From positions 2,544,001 through 2,608,000 of the forward strand of contig NC_088322.1 in the NCBI RefSeq assembly GCF_910592395.1: 64,000 nt of DNA, in the 5' to 3' direction. A program made the position numbers and the translations under genes. Below the pieces are notes generated by a model. That model was not told the DNA's origin, ran no database searches, and saw only the letters and a list, made by a program, of their open reading frames with translations. This document shows, one piece after another, positions 1 through 8,722 of this stretch (within the stretch, counting starts at the first letter, position 1; every line of letters starts with the position of its first letter). Origin of the DNA: Lineus longissimus. Taxonomy: Eukaryota > Nemertea > Pilidiophora > Heteronemertea > Lineidae.

Positions 1-2
1 CA

Positions 3-119
3 TTCTTTAATGAGATAGACATTGACATTCGCCACGAATCCGGTGAAGAAGTGAATTTTGCCTGGGGGAAGGTTATTTGTACCTTGCACTTTCGAAGGCG
101 ACAATCGACAATCAGTTAA
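3..119 (+). pseudogene. C-terminal fragment of a Polinton capsid-type protein (partial)
   Basis: An open frame enters from the left edge and ends at TAA 117-119, giving about 38 residues. It carries the motif pattern EIDIR...SGE followed by GKV.CTLHFRRR. This acidic-then-basic tail resembles the C-terminus of a structural protein often found beside Polinton-type polymerases. That resemblance is from general knowledge of the family; no search was run. It lies upstream of, and on the same strand as, a Polinton-type DNA polymerase, which fits one decayed element. The start is outside the window. The identity is tentative because so little is present. Confidence 0.35.
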
Positions 120-433
120 ACTAATTGATCTGAGAAAACGTCTGTCGTGTTATCACTGATTAGAATCCAAGAAAGCAATATACCGGTTTAGTGTTGTGAT
201 TTACGTTCACGAAGATCATGTTTCGCCTCAAAAACATTTTTGGACCACAAGTTCGCACGGCGCAAAAATATGTTTACGACCTCCGGTACGATTGAGTAAC
301 GATTTACAGTTATTTTTTTACTAAAGTAGCACGTCCGTTAATAGTCCGGCAGCTTAGAAAGACGCTAGCCACTGCTGCAAAAAACAATGAAGCTTTAAAG
401 TATCATGTTGAACTTCAGGTTTTATTCAGTAAA
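120..433. other. Intergenic stretch without a supported gene
   Basis: No convincing coding region is seen between the capsid-type tail and the polymerase. A short ATG-initiated frame near 218-290 encodes about 25 residues and stops. It could be the remnant of a small structural gene, but nothing distinctive is visible. Confidence 0.4.
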
Positions 434-991
434 TTGGTACCGGTTGCTCACCCGGAGGGATCCGAAGATAACACGGCTAGGGAATTCGTAGAGCATAGTG
501 CAGAACCGTGGTTCAACACTAAAAATCGCAGTATATACCCATGGCCAGGACAAGACAAGATCGGGGACGATATTCAAGAACAGCTAGAGGAAATTTCTGG
601 GAAAGTTGATACTTTCCACCACGAAGGGTCCGGCTGGAGCTTTGTGTGTGTTCAGAGCTTACGCCTCTATCTATCGGCTTTCACACCTTTTCGAGGAGGT
701 GCACTGGATCCGTTTATAAGGCGACACAGCGTACTACCCCGATCATTGAGTGGAAAACGCGCTTGTGTCTCTCCTCCGAAAGCCAAAGACGATGTGTGTT
801 TCCGTGACTGTTTACTACTCTTTGAAAATCGGGGAAGGTGGACACAACCACCTCCTCGATATAAAGTTGAGAGTTGGTACACGAAAAGCTCGCTTAACTT
901 TTCGGGTTTAAGTTTTCCTACACCTTTGAGTCAAATGGCAATATTTGAACGAAACATTCCCTCTCTAGTCCTGAGCGTGTTTGGAGTCAGT

Positions 992-2395
992 GTTACAGTT
1001 AGCCAATTTGTATCACATTGTTAACAATATTTAGTTGATTCATTTCATGACGAACATTTCGTATTCACATGATTTAAGGGTTTAGTGTATATTCTTAGTT
1101 AATCATGATTATTTAGATCATAGACACATTTTAGGAATCTCTTGGGTACGATGCCTGATTGGGGCTTGTCTTGTGAAGTCCTTGGGTGAAGTGGCCTTTG
1201 TTTGGCTGGCCCAAACGGAGGACGTTTCACTAGGAATCGAAATGTTTGGAGTGTTACGACTCTTTCGTCCAAAAGAAGTTAGGTCTTTTAATTTGCATTG
1301 TCTTGATTTGTATATTTGCCTTAGTATCGTTTTAGAGATGATTTTGGGGATTCTCAGTATCAAACCCTTGAGCAATATTTTATTCTTGATCTTGTCCAGA
1401 TCCAGGTTATGCACGCGCTTGTAATTAGTACGGCAACACTTTATTACTGGATACCATAATTATCAACTCTACTGGACGGCTGATCATGTCTAAGGTGGTT
1501 TTGACACCTCATTAGCTACCCTATCACTTGAACAATGCCACTCATTATTTGTTGTGGTAATTGCATAAATATGATCTCAGTATCACTTTTAGGGGCAATT
1601 AGGCATCTCTGTTTGCGATAGATGTGCGTCAGAGGTCGTCTGTAATTGTCACCTCCTTTTCTTCATGTTGAGTATAGCCTATTAAGGTTACACCAACTCA
1701 TTGTTTGGATAATCATTTGTGAGAAGTCAATTATCTTCTTTCGTAAACAAGTCAATTATATTTTGGAACCTTCTAGAAGCTTTCGTAATATCTCGTGCTC
1801 GGACACGCATTTTATAATTACCGGAAACAGCCACGTGGTGCTCTGGACCACCTTCGTTATGGTAGACACTAGCTCTGATTGGCGGAGTTAGGGTATTTCG
1901 GGGGCGTCACGTGGGTGCGAAAGGGTTTGATAAGGGAATGTTCGGGATCATCCAGGCAGAATTCCACCTTGAGAGATCATCACGAGAAGCAGACTCCCTT
2001 CTAAGTTTCAAAATTGTGAATTTCTACCAAGTTGGATTTAGACCTGTTCACTTGTGTAGATATACCATACTTCGGATACCCGCCCCCATAAAAAGGTAAG
2101 ACCAATTTGGTCCATATTGATTCCCGGTTTTAGATATTATTGTACTTTAGTGATTAAAGTATATTTTGTGATGTTCATATGAGTCGTTGCGTTAATTGTG
2201 TGTTGGAAACGAGAGAGGTTGGTTTGCCACTTAGTGTATCGCCACGGCACTAAGGGGGCAAGATCTACTAAGAACACCTGGTCATTTCGAGGGCGCTTAT
2301 CCCCTCGAGAGGCCAGCGATTCGCCACATCAGCGAAACAAAACAAAAAAGGGATCACCCGCCCCTTCGAATCTACTATCTAAGCAAGAATTTGAC
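992..2395. mobile_element. 1.4-kb insertion inside the decayed polymerase, possible solo LTR
   Basis: Polymerase coding sequence stops being recognisable near 991 and resumes at about 2396. The tetranucleotide CAGT is present at both edges (988-991 and 2396-2399), and collapsing one copy would restore the polymerase frame, as expected for a 4-bp target duplication. No long ORF or terminal inverted repeat is seen. The left edge reads TGTTACAG, resembling the start of the nearby LTR (read on the minus strand), and an ATAAAAAGG box lies near 2088-2096. A solo LTR is therefore plausible but unproven; exact termini are uncertain by a few bases. Confidence 0.45.
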
Positions 2396-5022
2396 CAGTC
2401 GCCCAACGGAAGAACGCTGCACTGACCTATTGCTGTATCGAAAACACTACTTTCTAATAAAAAGTTTAAGTCGTATTTTAGGTAATAACGTTTCTCAGGG
2501 AAAGAAACTTGTTTGTCGGTCGTGTTTCTGCAGATTCCCGACAGAAGAACGACGGACCGAACATTGGATTAGTTGCTGCTCCCAAAAAGCGCAGCTTTAC
2601 AAAACACCGAGTGCTCCAACAACTGTCCGTTTTTCTCAGTTTGAAAAAAATGTCCATGAGCCGATTTGCCATCTATTACGACTTTGAAACAATGCAAATC
2701 TCCTGCCCAGAAGACAATAATCGACGTAGACACGTGCCTATTGCTGTGGCAGCGATCAGAATATGTAACTCCAATAGAACGTATAACTCGTCACTACATC
2801 ATCGGGTCGGTCTAGATTGCGTCGAACGCTTCCTCGATTGGCTTGACACTCAACGACAAGAGATTCAGATCATAAACGCTACTGAAAACCAGCCTTTGAA
2901 AATGACTCGCGAAGACTGGTTTCGCTTTCATCGACAAACATCCTGTGAAATGTGCGGACAGGCTTTTACCGAGCTAAACTCTCCATACAAAGATCATTGT
3001 CATCTTTCTGGAAAATTCCGCTTCGCTTTGTGCAAACGTTGTAACTTGACTTATGGTAGTGAGAAAACAACAGCATCAGTACCGTGTTTCGCTCATGGAG
3101 GCGTACGATTTGATCAGCACCTTCTAATAAAGGCCATAGCGCGACGGAATAAAAAACGTGGGAAATCACCTCCACGGATTTTACCGCGAAACACTGAGCA
3201 TTATTTAGCTGTGTTTGATGGAGAATTAGTCTTTCAAGACTCGTTTGAGTTCATGAAAGCCTCCCTGACATCGATTGCAGACTCTATGAAGAATGATAAA
3301 AGCACCATGAGCAGTGAAAAGGATCGCAATTCAATCGCGTTCCCCCTCTTATGGGAGTATGTTCAGAGAAACGAGGAACGATATCAGCTCATGACTAGAA
3401 AAGGTGTTTTCTGCTATGATTTCCTGGATGAGATCGAGAAACTTAAACTCGACGCGCTTCCGCCAAGAGATCAGTTTTACGATTCGCTTCATCAGATCGA
3501 CATTACAATGGCTGATTATGAACATGCAAAACATGTGTGGCGGGCAATGTCATGTGAGACACTGAAAGACTATCTACTGGTGTATCTGATTACCGATGTC
3601 TTATTGCTGGCAAGTTGCTTCGAACAATTTCGCAATTTGTCAATGCAATATTTCCAAATGGACACCGGCAAGTTTCTAACTCTGCCTCACTTTGCATACC
3701 ATGCCATGTTGAAATACACACAGGTGCAGTTGGAAATATTGACCGATCTAGAGATGGTGCACTGGATAAAACGAGGAATTAGAGGTGGGGTCGCTTCTGT
3801 CATGCTACGACACGCAGAGGCAAATCTTCCAGAAATGGGCCCGAACTACAACCCAGAACTACCCCGACAAGAAATCGTGCCGCTCGATTGTACGAACTTG
3901 TACGGTCATGCCTTAAGTAAACAGCTACCCGAAAAGAGTTATCGATGGTTGACCAGACAGGAAATTAAGCAACTAAAGATAAGCGAGGTTCCCGACGATG
4001 CTAAGATTGGCTATATCCTTAGCGTAGACTTGAGTTACCCGCCAGAGCTCCATGAATCGCACACAATGTACCCTTTGGCTCCACACAAAACGGCCATCCC
4101 TCCTGCTCAGTGGTCGGATTACACCTACGAACTCGGACTCAAGCTGAACGATCCGTCTTTTTTCAAAACCGGACCTGAAAAACTTGTACCGGATCTGACT
4201 GAGAAACGAGACTACGTGGTGCATTACCAGAATTTGAAATACTACCTCAAATGCGGAATGCGATTGCTTCGCGTAAGACGTGTGTTGGCCTTTGAACAAA
4301 AGTGCTGGATGCGAGATTTTGTAAACTTCATAACGCACAAACGTTCGTAATCCGTCTCTGAATTCGAGAGCAGCTTCTGGAAGCTAATCTTAAATAGCAT
4401 ATTTGGACGTCTGCTAATAGACAAAAGTAAATACGTCAACATGAAATTAGTCAGTGATGAGAAAACCTTCAAAAGGTTAACAAGTCAACCGAATTTCAAG
4501 TCTGTCACATTCTACGACAGAAAACTTGTTGGTGTGCAGTCTAACCCAGCTGCCGTAGAACTAAACAGTCCGCTTGTCGCTGGTTTTACAGTCTTGGAAC
4601 TCAGCAAATTGCACATGTATAAATTTCACTACAATTTCGTTTTACCAGCTCTTGGAGGTCCAGAAAACTGCCAACTGTTGATGACGGACACCGATAGTCT
4701 TGTGTACCTGGTGAAGAATGTTGAGCCAAAAGTTGTTTTCACGACGCTTGCGCCGCAGTATTTTGACTTTTAAAATTTCCCAGAAACACACCAATTGTAC
4801 AGCACAACGAATAAGAAAATCAAGAGTACGTTCAAAATTGAATATCCAGGAGAAACTATCGTCGCGTTCGTCGGGGTTCGGGCGAAAATGTACTGCTTCA
4901 AATTTCTATCTGATGGCAGAGAGGCCAAAGCCAAGGGTATCCCAAAAACAGCACTGCAAAAGTTATGTTTTGAAGATTACTGCGATGCACTGTTTGAACC
5001 GAGTAAACCACAACGCTGCCAA

Positions 5023-5664
5023 TGTTGTAGTTTGCTAGCTACGTATATTCCGAGGATCTTGCTCCCATCCAGCAGTCGATAGAAGGCTACTGGAGAGCAC
5101 GTCTGTAGAAGGAACCGCAGGTTTCTCTAGGATTGTGAATCCGACAAAACAAGAAAATCACTATTTGTACTTTACTTAAAAACGTAATTCTTGGGCTTCC
5201 AAAATATATAACGGCTGTATAGACGAGATAGACGATAGATGATAAACGAGAAACGAGAAACGAGAACGGCAGCGTTTCCTGTACAGGTGTTGTCGTACGG
5301 ACAGCTATTCCAGAACGCCCCCCGAAGGCCACGTATGGACCCAAATATTTTCTAATCGCATAGCAACAGTCCCATCAGCAGGTCAGCTGGCCAACAACTT
5401 ATATATGCCAAATGACATAATACATCAAAGTACACCTTATGAAACTCGTGCCTACGTCAATAATATTTCGTTGTCATAGCGTCAATGTCGAGTTACAAAA
5501 CATATCATCAAACATTATCTAATCACATGCTAAAATAAGAAATGACGACCTTGATTGGGCACGGCACAGACAAAAACCCTGTTATGATTCACCAAAATAT
5601 AGGCCTACTTAAACTGTCAAGTACTTGTACAAGCAAAGACTAAACAAGCTACCGATCTGTAACA
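5023..5664 (-). repeat. LTR, 3' copy in element orientation
   Basis: This 642-bp long terminal repeat is bounded by TG...CA and is directly repeated at 6635-7276. It contains a short internal GAAACGA tandem at about 5247-5265. The adjoining C-rich plus-strand tract at 5665-5676 is a polypurine tract on the minus strand. Confidence 0.85.
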
Positions 5665-5678
5665 ACTCCCCCCTTTGG
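5665..5678 (-). promoter_or_regulatory. Polypurine tract of the LTR element
   Basis: Read on the minus strand this is a run of purines with six consecutive G residues placed directly against the downstream LTR. That is the expected site of plus-strand priming in LTR retroelements. Confidence 0.7.
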
Positions 5679-5785
5679 AGAAGATTCGTCCCGAATCTTA
5701 AAAAGACAAAAATTGATAGTCCATTAATCGAATGTCAATCGTCGTTATAACCAAGTTAATCTAATTCTGTTCATCACAGTTATAG

Positions 5786-6571
5786 CTAAGTAATATTTCC
5801 AATTCGGGTACTACCGTCTCCTGGTCGGAATGGCCGACTTCTACGGGCGCGGAATGTTCTCCCTTGGTTAGGGGGGTTTGATCCCGGGGCTAGTTGGCTC
5901 TGCTGTAGGAAAGTAGTATCTTCGTTTTCAATCATAGATGTAGTTGTAGGCCTTTGGGCTTGCGATCCGGGTCTAAATGGCTTCGAACGACGCGCCAAAC
6001 ACAGTCCTCCAGGGGGTCTGTTGACTTGAGCTATTCCCTGTTTCAAATATATTTCCTCCCTGGCTTCAGATATGGTTTTGGTAGTCTGTGTACTGGTGGA
6101 ATTATATATCAAGGACGAATCACAGGCTGATTTCGACGAGTTGTGTAATTCTGCATTGGCATCCTCTTTACCGGTCTCATTAATGCACATGACGTAACGA
6201 ATGTCCTCCATAAAGTCCGGTACATCTGCAAGCATGTTTTCATAGATGCACACCTGCACCGATTTTTCCTCACTTTTCGTAACTGGTTTGAAATCACTGT
6301 TTAACTTCTTCCTGTTCAAAAATCTTTCAAAGCGCTCACGATCACGATCTCGTTTTGATGGAGGTTTCCAGCCGCCGTAGCTAAACAATCTATTGTCAAG
6401 TGGATGGTAGTTTTGATTAAATGGAATAACAGGTCCATCACTATACCTTAACCATTCTAGAGTCACTGTAAATCCCTCTGAACTAGCGCTTAAGTTCCAA
6501 GTGGCGTTTTGCACACATAGTCCGTTTGTTCGTAATAATATTTCCACATCCGCAGGGAGTAGAACAGCCAT
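5786..6571 (-). CDS. 261-aa internal ORF of the compact LTR element (gag-like position, unrecognised)
   Basis: This intact minus-strand ORF starts with ATG about 60 bp inside the primer-binding site and fills most of the 970-bp internal region. The first ~75 residues look globular. They are followed by a strongly charged patch (KRDRDRERFERF, about residues 74-85), a low-complexity Ser/Thr-rich middle, and two similar basic C-terminal motifs (RRSKPFRPG and RRSRPFRPG). Such a basic tail could bind nucleic acid. There is no CCHC knuckle and no enzymatic motif. Its position matches gag in other LTR elements, but the protein was not recognised and the gag assignment is inference. An open frame in a non-autonomous element implies recent selection or recent insertion. 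Confidence 0.6.
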   Translation of the reverse strand: MAVLLPADVEILLRTNGLCVQNATWNLSASSEGFTVTLEWLRYSDGPVIPFNQNYHPLDNRLFSYGGWKPPSKRDRDRERFERFLNRKKLNSDFKPVTKSEEKSVQVCIYENMLADVPDFMEDIRYVMCINETGKEDANAELHNSSKSACDSSLIYNSTSTQTTKTISEAREEIYLKQGIAQVNRPPGGLCLARRSKPFRPGSQAQRPTTTSMIENEDTTFLQQSQLAPGSNPPNQGRTFRARRSRPFRPGDGSTRIGNIT

Positions 6572-6616
6572 TCTTGTTTTGTGAGGTTCCTTCCACGATG
6601 ACGACGATGTTTCAAT

Positions 6617-6634
6617 TACCCGGGTTCTCCACCA
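6617..6634 (-). promoter_or_regulatory. tRNA primer-binding site of the LTR element
   Basis: On the minus strand the 18 bases start TGG immediately after the LTR and continue TGGAGAACCCGGG. This complements a tRNA 3' end of the form ...CCCGGGTTCTCCACCA. The donor tRNA was not identified. Confidence 0.7.
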
Positions 6635-7276
6635 TGTTGTAGTTTGCTAGCTACGTATTTTCCGAAGATCTTGCTCCCATCCAGCAGTCGATAGAAGGCT
6701 ACTGGAGAGCACGTCTGTAGAAGGAACTGCAGGTTTCTCTAGGATTGTGAATCCGACAAAACAAGAAAATCACTATTTGTACTTTACTTAAAAACGTAAT
6801 TCTTGGGCTTCCAAAATATATAAGGGCTGCATAGACGAGATAGACGATAGATGATAAACGAGAAACGAGAAACGAGAACGGCAGCGTTTCCTGTACAGGT
6901 GTTGTCGTACGGACAGCTATTCCAGAACTCCCCCCGAAGGCCACGTATGGACCCAAATATTTTCTAATCGCATAGCAACAGTCCCATCAGCAAATCAGCT
7001 GGCCAATAACTTATATATGCCAAATGACATAATACATCAAAGTACACCTTATGAAACTCGTGCCTACGTCAATAATATTTCGTTGTCATAGCGTCAATGT
7101 CGAGTTACAAAACATATCATCAAACATTATCTAATCACATGCTAAAATAAGAAATGACGACCTTGATTGGGCACGGCACAGACAAAAACCCTGTTATGAT
7201 TCACCAAAATATAGGCCTACTTAAACTGTCAAGTACTTGTACAAGCAAAGACTAAACAAGCTACCGATCTGTAACA
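6635..7276 (-). repeat. LTR, 5' copy in element orientation
   Basis: This is the second 642-bp LTR copy. It differs from the other at about nine scattered positions, all in the first ~390 bp. It carries the promoter-side role for the minus-strand element and is followed by the CCAA target duplication at 7277-7280. Confidence 0.85.
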
Positions 7277-7498
7277 CCAATACAAGACAATTCGTTCCAT
7301 CAAACACGATTTGTTCACCATATCTGCTGAGAAGAAGGGACTTTCTTGCTTGGATCTAAAACGCTGGGTTTGCGACGATGGTATTCAGACTTATGCCTAT
7401 GGCGATTTTCGATGCTCACGTCGGCCACCATCTCCCTCACCTTCGCCTAGTTTTGATAGGGCTTGCGAAGGTTAAGACGCTGTATTTCATATGTTTAC

Positions 7499-8092
7499 AT
7501 GTATGAAAAAATGGTAGACTTCGAAGTCAGAAGAAAGAGAGTATTATCGAGGTTAATTGATAATGTTCCTGCCACAAGATCAACCCTTGATAAACGAGAC
7601 CTAAAACTAAAAAAACAGTCATGTGAATCGAACTCGTAGGTTGTCTTAACAACTATGTCAAAGGAGATGATGGCCTCGTCTAAACAACCAAGAGAATTGG
7701 TCGCCATAGAGGTTTCTGCACGCTTGACACTTAATGTCAGCAGGTGGAAACAGGAATCGTAGTTCCACTTCCACAGGAACAAAAAATCATTAAGTATTAG
7801 CGCGGAGGAGATGAGAAAACTGCTGTCGCTTGAAGACGAATTAAAGTCCGCCGCTCGAGAGGTGTTCCTAGCAGAGCAGAAGTCAGAAGAAAAAGAAGAC
7901 TCGATTAGCACCGATGAGGTTCCGCATGAGGAAAGCGATGAGACAGACGTCGAGGACGACTCGTGGACGGAGAGTCGTACTAAACGGGAGAAGAAGAAAA
8001 ACACGAAACGCAAGAAAACCCCCGTTTCATCAAAATCGTCGAAGAAGAAAGTGAAAAAAAATGTTAAGCCAAGTGAAATGGATCCATGGTAG
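7499..8092 (+). pseudogene. Decayed small ORFs downstream of polymerase B (unrecognised)
   Basis: An ATG at 7499 opens a 46-codon frame of basic composition ending at TAG 7637-7639. A second frame from 7811 encodes 93 residues with an acidic middle (EEKEDSISTDEV...DETDVEDDS) and a very basic Lys/Arg tail (KREKKKNTKRKK). The two could be remnants of one gene broken by frameshifts between 7640 and 7810. The acidic/basic tail would suit a nucleic-acid-packaging protein of the decayed Polinton, but no family was recognised. Confidence 0.35.
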
Positions 8093-8268
8093 AATATTCA
8101 ATTGTCAAACGAGATCCTCGGCTCCTCCCCTCAGACTCGGAAAAAGACTGTCTTGTGAATGGCTAGAAACAAGCCTAGACTCATCGAACATTTTCGAACG
8201 TTACAAATCCCAATTTAGTACATTCTTTCGAAGGTGACAATTTCCAATCACATTATCTGCTGAAAACA

Positions 8269-8478
8269 ATGTCCAAAGAAGCGCCAGCTGTGACAGAAAC
8301 AACTGCGTCTTCGGGTGCAGAACAATCCGAGGTGGTTCCTCTAGACGCACCCGATTGTGGACAATCGGCAAAAGCTCGCTTTCGAAACGTCTACTGCAGA
8401 TGGTTTTGTTGCAATTGTTCCATTCCATTAGAAACAGAGGATGTCGCTCGCCCAGAAGGTACTGTTAGTAGCAGTTGA
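8269..8478 (+). CDS. 69-aa ORF with a small Cys cluster (unrecognised)
   Basis: The ATG at 8269 opens 69 codons ending with a CR.FCCNC Cys cluster and overlapping the start of the kinase-like frame in another phase. It may be a separate small gene or the displaced N-terminus of the next one. It resembles nothing known to me and shows no clear coding signature beyond being open. Confidence 0.25.
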   Translation: MSKEAPAVTETTASSGAEQSEVVPLDAPDCGQSAKARFRNVYCRWFCCNCSIPLETEDVARPEGTVSSS

Positions 8479-8722
8479 AGGCCAAATTGGGGCGGGAAAA
8501 ACAACCTTGCTGTCGAGTCTTGATCAGCTCTACAAACAACATCCGAATCCTCTATTTTCGTTTTCTTATATCCAAGAAGGACTAGACAAATTTACGACCT
8601 TTGGTCAACACAATCCGCTCGCGCTGGCCTATGCTAATCCAAAAGAGAACGTTGCCCTAGCCCAGGTACATATTATCCGTAGCATAAACTCTGTCGTCAG
8701 GAAAGGATTTAAACTTTTGGAG
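8441..8722 (+). pseudogene. Deoxynucleoside-kinase-like N-terminal fragment
   Basis: The ATG at 8441 starts a protein whose first 25 residues carry a textbook nucleoside-kinase P-loop (AVEGQIGAGKTTLL). A predicted strand with an acidic residue follows (YIQEGLDKFTTF), comparable to the TEPV.KW segment of dNK/TK2-type kinases. A region like the substrate-pocket helix (ALAYANPKENVAL) comes next. The family phosphorylates deoxynucleosides with ATP. The lid and C-terminal half are missing because the frame runs into the 3' tail of an inverted LINE near 8722. Its position just downstream of a Polinton-type polymerase suggests it was cargo of that element, which is inference. A different P-loop kinase is possible. 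Confidence 0.55.

Larger units (their letters stand above)
5023..7276 (-). mobile_element. Compact non-autonomous LTR retrotransposon, antisense, nested in polymerase B
   Basis: Two 642-bp direct repeats (5023-5664 and 6635-7276) begin TGTTGTAG and end TGTAACA on the plus strand, and are flanked by a 4-bp CCAA duplication (5019-5022 and 7277-7280). On the minus strand the order is LTR, primer-binding site (TGG-initiated, 6634 down to 6617), one 261-codon ORF, polypurine tract (AAAGGGGGGAGT, 5676 down to 5665), LTR. The two LTRs differ by about nine substitutions by eye (about 1.4 percent), so the insertion is much younger than the polymerase it disrupts. No protease, reverse transcriptase, RNase H or integrase is present, so mobility would depend on an autonomous relative. 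Confidence 0.85.
434..7475 (+). pseudogene. Decayed Polinton-type protein-primed DNA polymerase B, interrupted by two insertions
   Basis: Four collinear pieces make one family-B DNA polymerase. Piece 434-991 holds the N-terminal region with the GSGW motif. The frame resumes at about 2396 with a Cys-rich segment (CRSC). After a shift near an A-run at 2644-2650 it runs to 5022. The C-terminus lies at 7281-7475. Visible motifs are exonuclease I (YYDFE, about 2677), a CEMC...CKRC zinc insertion (2943-3045), a degenerate exo II (FDQH), exo III (TDVLLLAS), polymerase A (DCTNLYG), B (LNSIFG) and C (TDTDSLV, about 4686). Breaks are the A-run frameshift, in-frame TAA at 4348-4350 and 4771-4773, the 992-2395 insertion and the LTR element. 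Its role was protein-primed replication of the host element. It is clearly inactive and is much less AT-rich than the polymerase at 13959-17405, so it comes from a different lineage. Confidence 0.85.

Noticed and set aside
1118-1424. Overlapping ~80-100-codon frames on both strands within 992-2395
   Set aside because: No motif, no splice support and no similarity to Polinton or LTR proteins; they look like chance frames.
5087-5344. 85-aa minus-strand ORF repeated at 6699-6956
   Set aside because: It lies inside the LTRs and is duplicated only because the LTR is; no sign that it is a gene.
7495-8013. 172-codon Ser-rich minus-strand frame
   Set aside because: It is antisense to the acidic/basic ORFs, and its Ser/Phe richness is what the reverse of Lys/Glu codons gives.
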